This document shows, in pieces, positions 8,941 through 16,305 of a stretch of DNA of 33,572 nucleotides. Source of the stretch: CBDUQN01 sp965369375. Its GTDB lineage: Bacteria; Krumholzibacteriota; Krumholzibacteriia; Krumholzibacteriales; Krumholzibacteriaceae. Each line of letters opens with the position of its first letter. Within the stretch, counting starts at the first letter, position 1. The notes under the pieces are model-generated. The model was not told where the DNA came from and made no database searches. It was given only the letters and a program-made list of their open reading frames with translations. The DNA is taken from NCBI GenBank assembly GCA_965369375.1, contig CBDUQN010000026.1, forward strand, positions 1 through 33,572, read 5' to 3'. The position numbers and the translations under genes were made by a program.

Positions 8941-8972
8941 TATGAATATATATTCATATCATGGTTACGCAA
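8941..8972 (-). promoter_or_regulatory. Candidate promoter and TetR operator of the efflux operon
   Basis: The palindrome TATGAATATATATTCATA at 8941-8958 is perfect over 18 bp, the size and symmetry expected for a TetR-family dimer site. On the minus strand a TTGCGT (8967-8972) lies 16 nt before TATATT (8945-8950), so the -10 element falls inside the palindrome and bound repressor would block RNA polymerase. The palindrome is directly visible; the promoter and the pairing with the downstream TetR are inference. Confidence 0.55.
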
Positions 8973-9145
8973 GGGAAATTTTTTTGTTGCAAAGTGGTGA
9001 CGGTCCGTTTGAATTCAATCGAGGATTTTCAACAGTCAAGGATGCAATCACGAGCGATCCACGCACGGTTCGCGCTGCGCGCCTGCTCGTGGTCGTTGCG
9101 CTGCGCAAGCTCTAGAATTCTCGCGGGTAAATCTTTAAAATCCCA

Positions 9146-10294
9146 TCATTCTCTCTGTCTATACTGGTTCATGTGATCTTTCCCGTAAGCATGCTCCGCT
9201 AATAGCATATTATGACTCGGGCACACTAATCGCAGATTATCTATAGTGTTCTTCCCGCCTATGGCAAAGGGAACGATATGATCTACCTGAAGATACTGGT
9301 CCTCCGGACATCGCTTCCCATTGGTACCCACATACGTGCACCGGCCACCGTCTCTCACAAACACCTCGTCTCTCACCGCCTGTGGTATGTAGCGTGATTG
9401 CTTGGAATTAGCTGTCTTGTCCATCTCAGCTCGTGACTTCTTATTCGATTTGTGCTGTTTCTGTGTCTTTCCCTTCGATTTCTTGGCCTCCGCCCGGCGC
9501 TTCACCCTCCCCTCGGGGCTGTGACGATCGAGATATTCACGCATCACTATCTTGAAGAGGTTCTCGAAATCGAGCTTCTTCTTACGTTTGTTCGACAACA
9601 ATGCTTTGAGCCGCCCGAACAGCTCCATGAACTCGGGATCCACGGCAAACTCCAGCTTGTACTTCTCCTCGAGAACCACACACGATTGCCCACTTTTTTC
9701 GCCGGAGGCGAAAATATCGCCGTAAGCCGTTGATTCTAAAGAGGCGCTACTCCCGACGTCGGGAGTGGATTTTTCCCCACCCTTTTGATGACCCGAATTA
9801 CCCCCATTGGAGGTGTCCCCATCCCCTGAACTGATCTTTAGCTCAGTCTTGATATACACCGGCTTCACACGGTCCCTGATCTCACTCTGAGGATGATACC
9901 GCGCCACCAGCCGCCTCACATCCCGGTACGATCTACCCTTGATCCGAGAGAGGATATCTCGATAGTTCTGCGGGCTAAGCATATCTTTGACAAGCAAGAG
10001 GACACTGAGATTGATCTCTCCTCTAAGAAGCATGCCTGCCACCCGGGGATACTTCTTCACACAGCGAGCGGCGGTGATACGCCTGCCAGAGGCAGAGCTC
10101 GAGTATTTGAGATGACCCGTGCAGAACTCGTGAAGCGAGCCGTAGCCTCTTAACAGATAAAGCTCACGGCGTTCCATCTCGATCAGGTACCCAAGCACCT
10201 TTACCAGGGTCTCGCGCTCTGAGTCGCAGAGACGTTCGAGGTTTCGAACGAGAACATTGTCGGAGAGTTGTAAAAGGGATTTATGAGTTTTCAT
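9146..10294 (-). CDS. HNH endonuclease domain protein with DUF222-like N-terminus
   Basis: The 382-residue protein has a helical N-terminal region (about 1-140) of the kind seen in DUF222-type HNH proteins. A low-complexity linker rich in Ser, Gly and Lys follows, then a Lys-rich stretch and a C-terminal HNH domain. The catalytic pattern is visible: RCTYVGTNGKRC, then VDHIVPFAIGG and a closing CPSHN near residues 330-370. Such proteins are metal-dependent nucleases, and many are of unknown biological role. The frame opens at 10324, but GGGAGG upstream of the ATG at 10294 supports the shorter form. It is monocistronic with no phage or IS genes nearby. I see no intron or intein context. Confidence 0.85.
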   Translation of the reverse strand: MKTHKSLLQLSDNVLVRNLERLCDSERETLVKVLGYLIEMERRELYLLRGYGSLHEFCTGHLKYSSSASGRRITAARCVKKYPRVAGMLLRGEINLSVLLLVKDMLSPQNYRDILSRIKGRSYRDVRRLVARYHPQSEIRDRVKPVYIKTELKISSGDGDTSNGGNSGHQKGGEKSTPDVGSSASLESTAYGDIFASGEKSGQSCVVLEEKYKLEFAVDPEFMELFGRLKALLSNKRKKKLDFENLFKIVMREYLDRHSPEGRVKRRAEAKKSKGKTQKQHKSNKKSRAEMDKTANSKQSRYIPQAVRDEVFVRDGGRCTYVGTNGKRCPEDQYLQVDHIVPFAIGGKNTIDNLRLVCPSHNMLLAEHAYGKDHMNQYRQRE

Positions 10295-10739
10295 CACACC
10301 ACACCTCCCGCAAACAAGAGACATTAGTGAAGCACCGATAGGGTCCGGCTCGTTAGATAATGCTCCACGTTTTGTGTAAGTCCTCTCTCAAGAATTACAA
10401 CCACATGTATTATACCATGGACTTTTTTCACCCTCTGAAACGGCTCCAGAAGCAGAGAGATCGAAATTCTGACAAAAATGATAGACCGGGGTGGGAAACG
10501 ACGGCAGAGGAGACCACAGCCCCCGTGAGGGGCACGAAAAACACCGATCCCCACTTCCCCGAAAATGCGCTCTAAATACCTGTCAAGAAAGAGATTAACT
10601 AATATTTCATCTTTATCGTAAGGCGATAAATATCTCTGTTTAAATAAGTTCGAGAAGTGTAAAATTTTCGAAGTTTTTTATAAACAAGAGCGGCACGACC
10701 CGCGTACACTCTTTAGCAAAGCAAAAGGAGAGATCAGAC
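10295..10739. other. Intergenic region between HNH gene and ECF sigma operon
   Basis: This stretch separates two divergent units. On the minus strand a TATAAT (10409-10414) could serve as the -10 of the HNH gene, though no good -35 accompanies it. On the plus strand the leader of the sigma operon can fold: TTTATCG (10612-10618) pairs with CGATAAA (10624-10630), enclosed by AGAGAT (10590-10595) pairing with ATCTCT (10632-10637). The part from about 10570 to 10700 is markedly AT-rich. I found no further gene here. Confidence 0.5.
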
Positions 10740-10823
10740 ATGATTCAGGGACTCAACAACGATGATAAAAAAAACGGAGCATTTGTGAGATCGCTTCAAA
10801 AAATTCAATTGGGAGCGCGCTGA
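10740..10823 (+). CDS. Small leader ORF coupled to the ECF sigma gene
   Basis: An ATG at 10740 opens a 27-codon frame ending in TGA at 10821-10823. An AAGGAG site precedes it by about 9 nt. The stop is followed immediately by the ATG of the sigma factor (TGAATG), the arrangement of translational coupling. The peptide is polar, with a run of Asp and Lys and no membrane segment. The sigma gene also has its own GGGAG inside the end of this frame, so the leader may either assist or limit sigma translation. Only the spacing and ribosome binding site support it, and I do not recognise the peptide. Confidence 0.5.
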   Translation: MIQGLNNDDKKNGAFVRSLQKIQLGAR

Positions 10824-11378
10824 ATGGGAAACGATAATCTGAACTCACTGGCAAGCGTATTTCAAAGCGGCGATCTCGGATGCTTCAAGGAGCTGGTGGA
10901 TTCGATGACGCGCCCGCTTATCGCCATGGCCTTCCGATACACGCAAAACTGGGACAGCGCGCAGGACCTTTGCCAGGAAACCTGGATCAAGGTATACGAA
11001 AAAATACACCTCTACGATTCGTCGCGGCCGTTCAAAACATGGCTCTATGCCATACATAGAAACGGATGCCTCAGCCACATCAGAAAATATCCCGCCTGGA
11101 GATACCTCGATAGCGAAGATAGCAAGAGCGAAATCGAAACTATAGAAATATCCAATCCAAATCCGCTGGAGATCGTCGAACAGAAAGAGTTCGGCGCGAG
11201 ATTGCGCGAAGCAATGAAACGGCTTTCGAAACGACAGCAGCTCGTCTTTGCTTCCGTTGATCTCGAGCAGATCGGCCAGGAAGAGGCCGCATTGATACTG
11301 GAAATGAACTTTTCGACTCTGAGAGCAACCCTGCACCAGGCGCGCAAACGCTTGGCAAAGATGCTCAAAGCGACTTAG
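10824..11378 (+). CDS. ECF family RNA polymerase sigma factor
   Basis: The 184-residue protein has the two-domain layout of ECF sigma factors. Region 2 covers about residues 20-95, with AQDLCQETWIKVY at 2.1-2.2 and PFKTWLYAIHRNGCLSHIRK at 2.3-2.4. A linker follows, then region 4 (about 130-182), with LSKRQQLVFASVDLEQIGQEEAALIL and a helix-turn-helix ending in LHQARKRLAKML. It directs RNA polymerase to a small regulon in response to an envelope signal. It lies 40 nt before an anti-sigma gene, the usual partner. The operon promoter is presumably autoregulated, but I could not identify a convincing ECF promoter. Confidence 0.94.
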   Translation: MGNDNLNSLASVFQSGDLGCFKELVDSMTRPLIAMAFRYTQNWDSAQDLCQETWIKVYEKIHLYDSSRPFKTWLYAIHRNGCLSHIRKYPAWRYLDSEDSKSEIETIEISNPNPLEIVEQKEFGARLREAMKRLSKRQQLVFASVDLEQIGQEEAALILEMNFSTLRATLHQARKRLAKMLKAT

Positions 11379-11418
11379 GAATCAATATGATTGCCTTAAA
11401 ATTGACGGAGGAACGATC

Positions 11419-12198
11419 ATGAACGAATCAAATGACTGCCGGGAATTCCGGGAATTGCTGAACAGAACGAACCACGGAGAACTCTCGCGCGAAGAACGCA
11501 CGGCGCTGGAGCGGCATGCAAAGGGATGCCCCGACTGCGCCGTCGAGCTGAGGATACATGCTCACGTGACCGCCGTCTCCGGGGCTGAGCTCGAGAGCGC
11601 CATTCCCGATGAGATGGTTGATACGATGTGGCGAAATGTTATGGAAGACCTCTCTCGGAGAAGCGTGCGACGAAGCCCTTCCGGCTCCCGGGTGTGGCCG
11701 ATGATGAAGATACTCGTCCCGGCCCTTGCAGCCGCGGTCGTCGTGCTCGTATTCACCGGCGGATTTCTGTTCGGCGAGCTCAGACAGCTGCAGACACGCG
11801 AGCAGCATTTGCTTTCGGAGATGCAGCGAAAAGACGATCTCATTACCGAGCTCACCGTCGCACAGGCGGGCAGCGGACGCAGCATCTACCGGACCGGAGA
11901 GATCATGATGCGGCGTGGTCTGCCGCGCCAGGAGAATTTCTCTGCACGAGAGCTGCTGTCACTCCTTAGAAACCTGGCTCCCGAGACGACGATCCTCGGG
12001 ACCGATGAAACGGAGTCGCTGATCTCCCTGTCCCTCTCGTGGCGCGGACTGTCCCCGGGCGCGTTGCCGAAGGAATTCGATGCATTGGACGGTCTTCAAG
12101 CCCAGGAAGCGATATGGTTGATCGAAGTGCTGAAGATCGATCCATCCGAGACAATTTCCAGAGAGCGGCTGCTGGCCCTTTCGAAAAGACGAACGTGA
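11419..12198 (+). CDS. Zinc-finger anti-sigma factor, membrane anchored
   Basis: The N-terminal cytoplasmic part holds an anti-sigma zinc-finger motif, His33-x3-Cys37-x2-Cys40 (HAKGCPDC), with His19 or Cys7 as possible further ligands. One membrane helix follows at about residues 94-118. The remaining 140 residues would be outside the cytoplasm and begin with a short coiled coil (LRQLQTREQHLLSEMQRKDD). The length is 259 residues. It sits directly after the sigma gene with a GGAGG site 8 nt before the start, and should hold the sigma factor inactive until a periplasmic signal releases it. The outer domain is not one I recognise, so the signal is unknown. Confidence 0.88.
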   Translation: MNESNDCREFRELLNRTNHGELSREERTALERHAKGCPDCAVELRIHAHVTAVSGAELESAIPDEMVDTMWRNVMEDLSRRSVRRSPSGSRVWPMMKILVPALAAAVVVLVFTGGFLFGELRQLQTREQHLLSEMQRKDDLITELTVAQAGSGRSIYRTGEIMMRRGLPRQENFSARELLSLLRNLAPETTILGTDETESLISLSLSWRGLSPGALPKEFDALDGLQAQEAIWLIEVLKIDPSETISRERLLALSKRRT

Positions 12199-12244
12199 GA
12201 GATAATCGATGCAATTGGAAAAGAATAAAGAAGGGAGTAGAACA

Positions 12245-13213
12245 ATGAAAGCGATCAATAACCTCAAATTAACCCTGGTAATAATACTTGGATCTCTGTT
12301 TCTTTTTTCATACGGCTGCAAGGATTACAAGGTCGACGTGAAGCTCAATCCCGACGGGAGCGGAGAACGAACGGTCGAGCTGTCGATGAAAGAGCTGTCC
12401 GAAGGCGGCTTGGAAATCGAGGCCGATGAATTCCGCAAATTGTTCCACCTCGACAAATCGGAGTGGGAATACATCGAATATTCAAAAGAGAAGGAGGGCG
12501 CGCAATCCGGAAAGAGCGGAAAGCATGTCTACAGACGCACACAGAAGGCAAAGAGCATCAAAGACTGGCGTGAAATGGGCGGCGACATTCACATCCGGGC
12601 GACCCTCGATGACAAACGATTCGCCAAGGTCGCGATCAGTAATGCCATCGACGTCGAGCTCGGCACGAGTCAGGACGGCCGAAGTCTCACATACCGCGAG
12701 ACGCTAACGTGCACCAAGTTGCGGCAGGCGGCACTCACTTTCATGTCAAACGGATTTCATGACAAGGTCGCCGCCGCGTACCCCATGCTCGGAAAGGAAG
12801 TACTCACAGAACTGCGGGGCCTTGTGATGGGCTACTTTGCAATCGGCTACCATCAGCAGGACAAATCCGAATGCGATATCAGCGAAGAGATCATCCTCGA
12901 CATGCTAACCGAGGACGCGAGCGCAATCATCAAGAAGACTCATCCCGAAGTCGACCTTACACAGCTTCGTGAGATCATCAATAAAACACTCGAGGACCAG
13001 GAAGATGAGCTCGATCAATTCGTAAAGGAGAACCTGCCCGGCATGTATCTCGCCGGACATTCAGCAATTATTCTCAACCTGGAAATGCCCGGCCGCATCG
13101 TGGGGCACAACGCCGACGAGGTAGACGGGCAAAAGCTCACCTGGAAAATCGATCTCCTGAATGCCTTCGTCAAGCCGGTCAAAATATACGCGCTGTCGGA
13201 TCTTGCTGACTGA
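12245..13213 (+). CDS. Predicted lipoprotein of the ECF sigma operon
   Basis: The protein begins with a Lys-containing n-region and a hydrophobic segment ending in SYGC, a plausible lipobox with lipidated Cys25. The remaining ~297 residues are soluble. The segment after the Cys, YKVDVKLNPDGSGERTVELS, resembles the start of secreted lipoproteins that carry a beta-rich N-terminal part, but I do not recognise a named family. The frame extends upstream to 12209, but the GGGAG site fits the ATG at 12245. It lies 46 nt after the anti-sigma gene and a strong terminator follows. It may be the signal sensor of the system or a main target; both are guesses from gene order. Confidence 0.8.
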   Translation: MKAINNLKLTLVIILGSLFLFSYGCKDYKVDVKLNPDGSGERTVELSMKELSEGGLEIEADEFRKLFHLDKSEWEYIEYSKEKEGAQSGKSGKHVYRRTQKAKSIKDWREMGGDIHIRATLDDKRFAKVAISNAIDVELGTSQDGRSLTYRETLTCTKLRQAALTFMSNGFHDKVAAAYPMLGKEVLTELRGLVMGYFAIGYHQQDKSECDISEEIILDMLTEDASAIIKKTHPEVDLTQLREIINKTLEDQEDELDQFVKENLPGMYLAGHSAIILNLEMPGRIVGHNADEVDGQKLTWKIDLLNAFVKPVKIYALSDLAD

Positions 13214-13242
13214 GCGCGCAGTTTTCGCCCATTATCCGCAAA

Positions 13243-13281
13243 AAATCAAGGCGGAGTGAGACAATCACTCCGCCTTGATTT
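13243..13281. terminator. Strong bidirectional terminator between convergent units
   Basis: The 17-nt arm at 13243-13259 (AAATCAAGGCGGAGTGA) is perfectly complementary to 13265-13281, leaving a 5-nt loop. The A-rich left edge and T-rich right edge give a U tract in both directions. It lies between the end of the lipoprotein gene and the converging M56 gene, so it should stop transcription from both sides. Confidence 0.9.
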
Positions 13282-13302
13282 ATCAATAGCTTGAAATAAT
13301 CA

Positions 13303-15192
13303 CTACTGCAGCTTGAACTTGATGGGAATCGCCATGCGCGCCTTGACCGGAACACCGTCTTTTTTCGCCGGCTCGAAAACGAACTGCTTGACCGCATCTA
13401 TCGCAGCCTGCTCCATCGCCGGGGATACATCCGAGTTCAATACACTGACACGTTGCACCGTCCCGTCAGCCGAGATCAGGACGCGAAGCATGACCTCTCC
13501 CTGGTTGCCCGCCTTTCGATCGGCATCGGGATAGACGGGATCCACCGATTTGACGAGAGCGGGAGGGTCGTCGAACGGATAGAACTCCTCTTCAAAACTG
13601 ACAAGAACACGATCCGCGCCCGCCTTCTGTACCGCTGCGAGCAGAAGCTGGAATTGCTCATATGGGGTAGTTACCAATGGCTGAATGGCGACGATGAGCA
13701 GCGGATTCTTGTACAACCACTCCTCAATAACGGCTGATACATCAGCGGTCTCGATCGTCTTGCCGTCGATCCGTACTTGCCCATTCTCGTCCTGTTTCAG
13801 CTCAAGGATGTCGTTCCGGCCGATCTTATCGAGTCTGTCCATTATATCGGTTGGCGGAAGGACGAGTGGCATCCCTTCACCCTCCGCATTGACAAAGCTT
13901 ACCTTCGTAAGACCAAGCTCACGTATGACCATCTGCACCTCGGAGACAAGTTCCATCGTGACGCCGGGCTCGCAGACAATCTTGATCACGGCATCCTCGC
14001 CGCCGGCACGCTCTTCGAGTGTTTGCTTGAACTCGAACCACTCCGCTTCCGTTCCATCTATCTTCACCTTCTTGCCGCTCTCGAGCTGAACAACGATCCT
14101 CGGTATATCCTCGACTTTCTCTTTTTTTTTTAAATTTTGATCCGCGCCCGCCGCATCCGCCGAACGCTCCGGAACGTATTCATCAGTGCCGTCATTCGCC
14201 GGGTGACGATCCCGTGTCTCAGCGACGACATACCAGGAAGAAGCGAAAACAAGGACGGCCAGTCCGATGACAACGCCCGCCATTTTTTTCTTCGATATCC
14301 GTTTCATCGAATCCACCTCCATTCGATACTTGACCCGTTTGAGCAGTTCATTCCGTGTTTTGAGAAGCGACGAGGCCGATGCATAGGCGCACGGGGTGCC
14401 GCCGAGCGTTTCGGCTATCTCGAGCAGGCATTTCGAATAGGAAATCGAGGATGCTCTCCCTCGCCCGGTCGATGCGTCGTTGCACGCCATCTCCCGGTAC
14501 GCTGCGAGCCGCCTGTTGAGAATCCACACGAACGGATGGAAGAGGCAGATCGCCTGCACCATGATCTGGAAGAGGAGAACAAATCCGTCACGCCTCTTTA
14601 TATGGGCCAGCTCGTGTCTGATAGCTGCATTGCGGCTCTTTTCGCTCCACCGGTTCCATGAGGCCGGAACGAAGATCCTGCGGGGAAAGATTCCGAGTGT
14701 CATCGGCACCGAGATGCGGTTCGACTGATAAATATAGACACGCCCCGACCCGGCCACGGGAATATCAGAGAGACGAACGGCGCCCCTGAGCGCCAATAAG
14801 AGGCGTGCTGTCGACACGATAGTGAGAACCAGATATACGAGCGCGCCGCCGATCCAGAGCAGAAGAAGCAGACCTGTCAGGTTCAGAGACGGGGCGGACG
14901 CCAGTGCAGGCTCCGCACCGCTTTGAAATGAAAAGGCCGTCAGGTCCGTTATTGCCCCGGGGAGCGCTCCGGCGGATCCGGCGGACGGAGCCGGCATCTG
15001 TACCGGGATAAATGGCGGCAGGACGAGCTTCGCGAGACCGACGAGGCCGATCGCGTACCTTATCTGCGCGGCGGCATTTCTCAGCAGATAAAGCATTACA
15101 AATAAGGCCGCGAGAAACAGCGTATTCTGCACGAGGGACAGGCCGAAATATTTGAACCATGCCTCGCCGAACTGATCAATGATCTCTATCAT
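13303..15192 (-). CDS. M56 (BlaR1-like) membrane protease fused to ExbD-like and TonB C-terminal domains
   Basis: The 629-residue protein begins like BlaR1/MecR1: membrane helices at about 17-36, 44-64 and 105-128, then a cytoplasmic zinc protease with HELAH at 193-197 and Glu234 in REMACND. A last membrane helix (about 305-323) puts the rest in the periplasm. That rest has two stretches, about 366-436 and 464-534, with the strand-helix-strand-helix-strand pattern and the (V/I)xIDG...L...V.I...aG..kV..V signature of ExbD/TolR periplasmic domains. It ends in a TonB-type domain (553-629, YPxxAxxxGxxGxVxxRVxIxxDG). The start overlaps the blaI stop by 4 nt. It should sense an envelope signal and cleave or inactivate BlaI. 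The ExbD reading is my own pattern match; the protease and TonB parts are clear. Confidence 0.9.
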   Translation of the reverse strand: MIEIIDQFGEAWFKYFGLSLVQNTLFLAALFVMLYLLRNAAAQIRYAIGLVGLAKLVLPPFIPVQMPAPSAGSAGALPGAITDLTAFSFQSGAEPALASAPSLNLTGLLLLLWIGGALVYLVLTIVSTARLLLALRGAVRLSDIPVAGSGRVYIYQSNRISVPMTLGIFPRRIFVPASWNRWSEKSRNAAIRHELAHIKRRDGFVLLFQIMVQAICLFHPFVWILNRRLAAYREMACNDASTGRGRASSISYSKCLLEIAETLGGTPCAYASASSLLKTRNELLKRVKYRMEVDSMKRISKKKMAGVVIGLAVLVFASSWYVVAETRDRHPANDGTDEYVPERSADAAGADQNLKKKEKVEDIPRIVVQLESGKKVKIDGTEAEWFEFKQTLEERAGGEDAVIKIVCEPGVTMELVSEVQMVIRELGLTKVSFVNAEGEGMPLVLPPTDIMDRLDKIGRNDILELKQDENGQVRIDGKTIETADVSAVIEEWLYKNPLLIVAIQPLVTTPYEQFQLLLAAVQKAGADRVLVSFEEEFYPFDDPPALVKSVDPVYPDADRKAGNQGEVMLRVLISADGTVQRVSVLNSDVSPAMEQAAIDAVKQFVFEPAKKDGVPVKARMAIPIKFKLQ

Positions 15193-15587
15193 TTCCCACC
15201 ACTCTTGATTTCCTCTTCCTTTCGGGCTAGAAGCTCCCTTATCTCATCGATCTCGTCGAGCGTGAGGTTCTCGAGCGAAAGAAGAGAGTTCGCCACCGCC
15301 GGGATGGAACCCTGAAATATCCGTGAAACGAGCGAAGCGATCTCCACCTTCACGACCTCGGTTCTCGAGCGTGTCGGCTCGTAGAAATTCACGAGCCCGA
15401 TCTTCTCATGCCTGAGGAACCCCTTTCTCTCGAGCGTATTCATGACCGTTTGCACGGTCGTGTACGCCTTCTCCCCTCCGGGGTAGGCGTGTTCTAGGAC
15501 ATTGCGAATCGAGGGAGCGCCCCCGAGCTCCCAGATCGCCTCCATGATCTCCCATTCCACCCTCGTAAGTCTTGATTGCGCGGTCAT
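15189..15587 (-). CDS. BlaI/MecI/CopY family transcriptional repressor
   Basis: The 132-residue protein has the winged-helix core of the BlaI family: LTRVEWEIMEAIWELG, then YTTVQTVMNTLERKGFLRHEKIG (about residues 7-65). A C-terminal dimerisation helix region follows (LENLTLDEIDEIRELL). It binds DNA as a dimer and is normally inactivated through its partner BlaR1-type protease, encoded next with an ATGA overlap. The start codon lies in the last of three tandem 35-bp copies, each of which carries the same ATG and first codons. Only the ATG at 15587 is in frame with the gene. Confidence 0.94.
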   Translation of the reverse strand: MTAQSRLTRVEWEIMEAIWELGGAPSIRNVLEHAYPGGEKAYTTVQTVMNTLERKGFLRHEKIGLVNFYEPTRSRTEVVKVEIASLVSRIFQGSIPAVANSLLSLENLTLDEIDEIRELLARKEEEIKSGGK

Positions 15588-15666
15588 AATACCTACCTCG
15601 TATGTCTTGATTGGGCGGTCATAATACCTCTCTCGTAAGTCTTGATTGGGCGGTCATAATACCTCC
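15562..15666 (-). repeat. Three tandem 35-bp copies of the blaI translation start region
   Basis: Units at 15562-15596, 15597-15631 and 15632-15666 differ from each other at only one to four positions. On the minus strand each carries a purine-rich ribosome binding site, ATG, and the codons for Thr-Ala-Gln-Ser-Arg. Because 35 is not a multiple of 3, the upstream copies form separate mini-ORFs. The first starts at 15657 and ends after 12 codons in TGA overlapping the next ATG. The second starts at 15622 and ends after 9 codons in TAG just before the blaI start at 15587. The repeat may tune or couple blaI translation, or be a recent slippage product. Confidence 0.92.
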
Positions 15667-15682
15667 AATAAAATAATTAATG

Positions 15683-15728
15683 CTACTAATCATATAGTAG
15701 AACTACTAATATATTAACTAAGTGTCAA
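15683..15728 (-). promoter_or_regulatory. Candidate blaI promoter/operator region
   Basis: Three half-sites alternate in orientation: CTACTA (15683-15688), TAGTAG (15695-15700) and CTACTA (15703-15708). Together they form two overlapping inverted repeats. Just upstream on the minus strand is TTGACA (15723-15728), although the -10 at the ideal distance is poor. BlaI-type repressors commonly bind dyads with TAC/GTA arms, so an autoregulatory site is plausible, but this assignment is inferred. Confidence 0.4.
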
Positions 15729-15812
15729 GAAAATTCACCGGAATTTTGTATCGCGATCGAATTTTTTTGAATCTTTATGAATTTTTATGAAACATCCTTG
15801 ACACGCACCCCG

Positions 15813-15851
15813 TACTATTAATAAATTGACTATAGTGATAGATTAATAGTA
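15813..15851 (+). promoter_or_regulatory. Inverted repeat upstream of padR, candidate operator
   Basis: TACTATTAAT (15813-15822) is perfectly inverted at 15842-15851 with a 19-nt spacer that contains TTGACT. A TTGACA at 15798-15803 lies just outside. The repeat is 86 nt before the padR start. PadR regulators usually control their own operon through such dyads, so this is a reasonable operator candidate. It could equally be a BlaI site, because the blaI promoter lies on the other side of the same intergenic region. Confidence 0.45.
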
Positions 15852-15936
15852 TTGATCTGAAGACATTCAAGAATTTGATATGGTAAGGTAAGTAAAATGT
15901 TAATAATGCGTTGAGTCAAAGCGAAAGGGAAAAACA

Positions 15937-16305
15937 TTGAATGTGGCCAGCCCAGCTGATAAGAAGTTCCAGAAAGAGCTCAATTCCGGAACGGCCGCGC
16001 TGGTGCTGCTGAGCGTCATGTATCATTCGGCGGAACCGATGTACGGTTACCAGATCGCGAAGCACATCGAGACCGTTAGGACGAAAGTCCCTATTATGAA
16101 GCAGGGGGCGCTCTACCCGGTGCTCAGATCACTCGAGAAGAGCGGTCTTCTCGAAAGTGCCGTCGAGCCGTCCGTTTCAGGACCGCCCCGGCGCTATTAC
16201 AGGATCACCGGGGAGGGACGCTCGGCACTCACGCACTGGACGGAAATCTGGAATGTAAACAAATCATTTATCGATACGATCCTGAAAGGAATAAACAATG
16301 CCTAA
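15937..16305 (+). CDS. PadR family transcriptional regulator
   Basis: The 122-residue protein matches the short PadR type. The winged helix spans about residues 17-90, with LVLLSVMYHSAEPMYGYQIAKHI, then GALYPVLRSLEKSGLLES and RRYYRITGEGR, the family's wing signature. The best in-frame start is TTG at 15937 after AAAGGGA; a GTG two codons later is an alternative. The gene overlaps the following membrane-protein gene by 8 nt. PadR genes coupled to HAAS-domain membrane proteins are a known pairing in which the regulator controls expression of the membrane protein. The inducer is unknown. Confidence 0.92.
   Translation: MNVASPADKKFQKELNSGTAALVLLSVMYHSAEPMYGYQIAKHIETVRTKVPIMKQGALYPVLRSLEKSGLLESAVEPSVSGPPRRYYRITGEGRSALTHWTEIWNVNKSFIDTILKGINNA

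Noticed and set aside
9046..9110. GC-rich inverted repeats (CACGAGC with GCTCGTG; TTGCGC with GCGCAA) after the HNH gene
   Set aside because: Short arms and no U tract; I could not decide whether they are a terminator, a REP-like element or chance.
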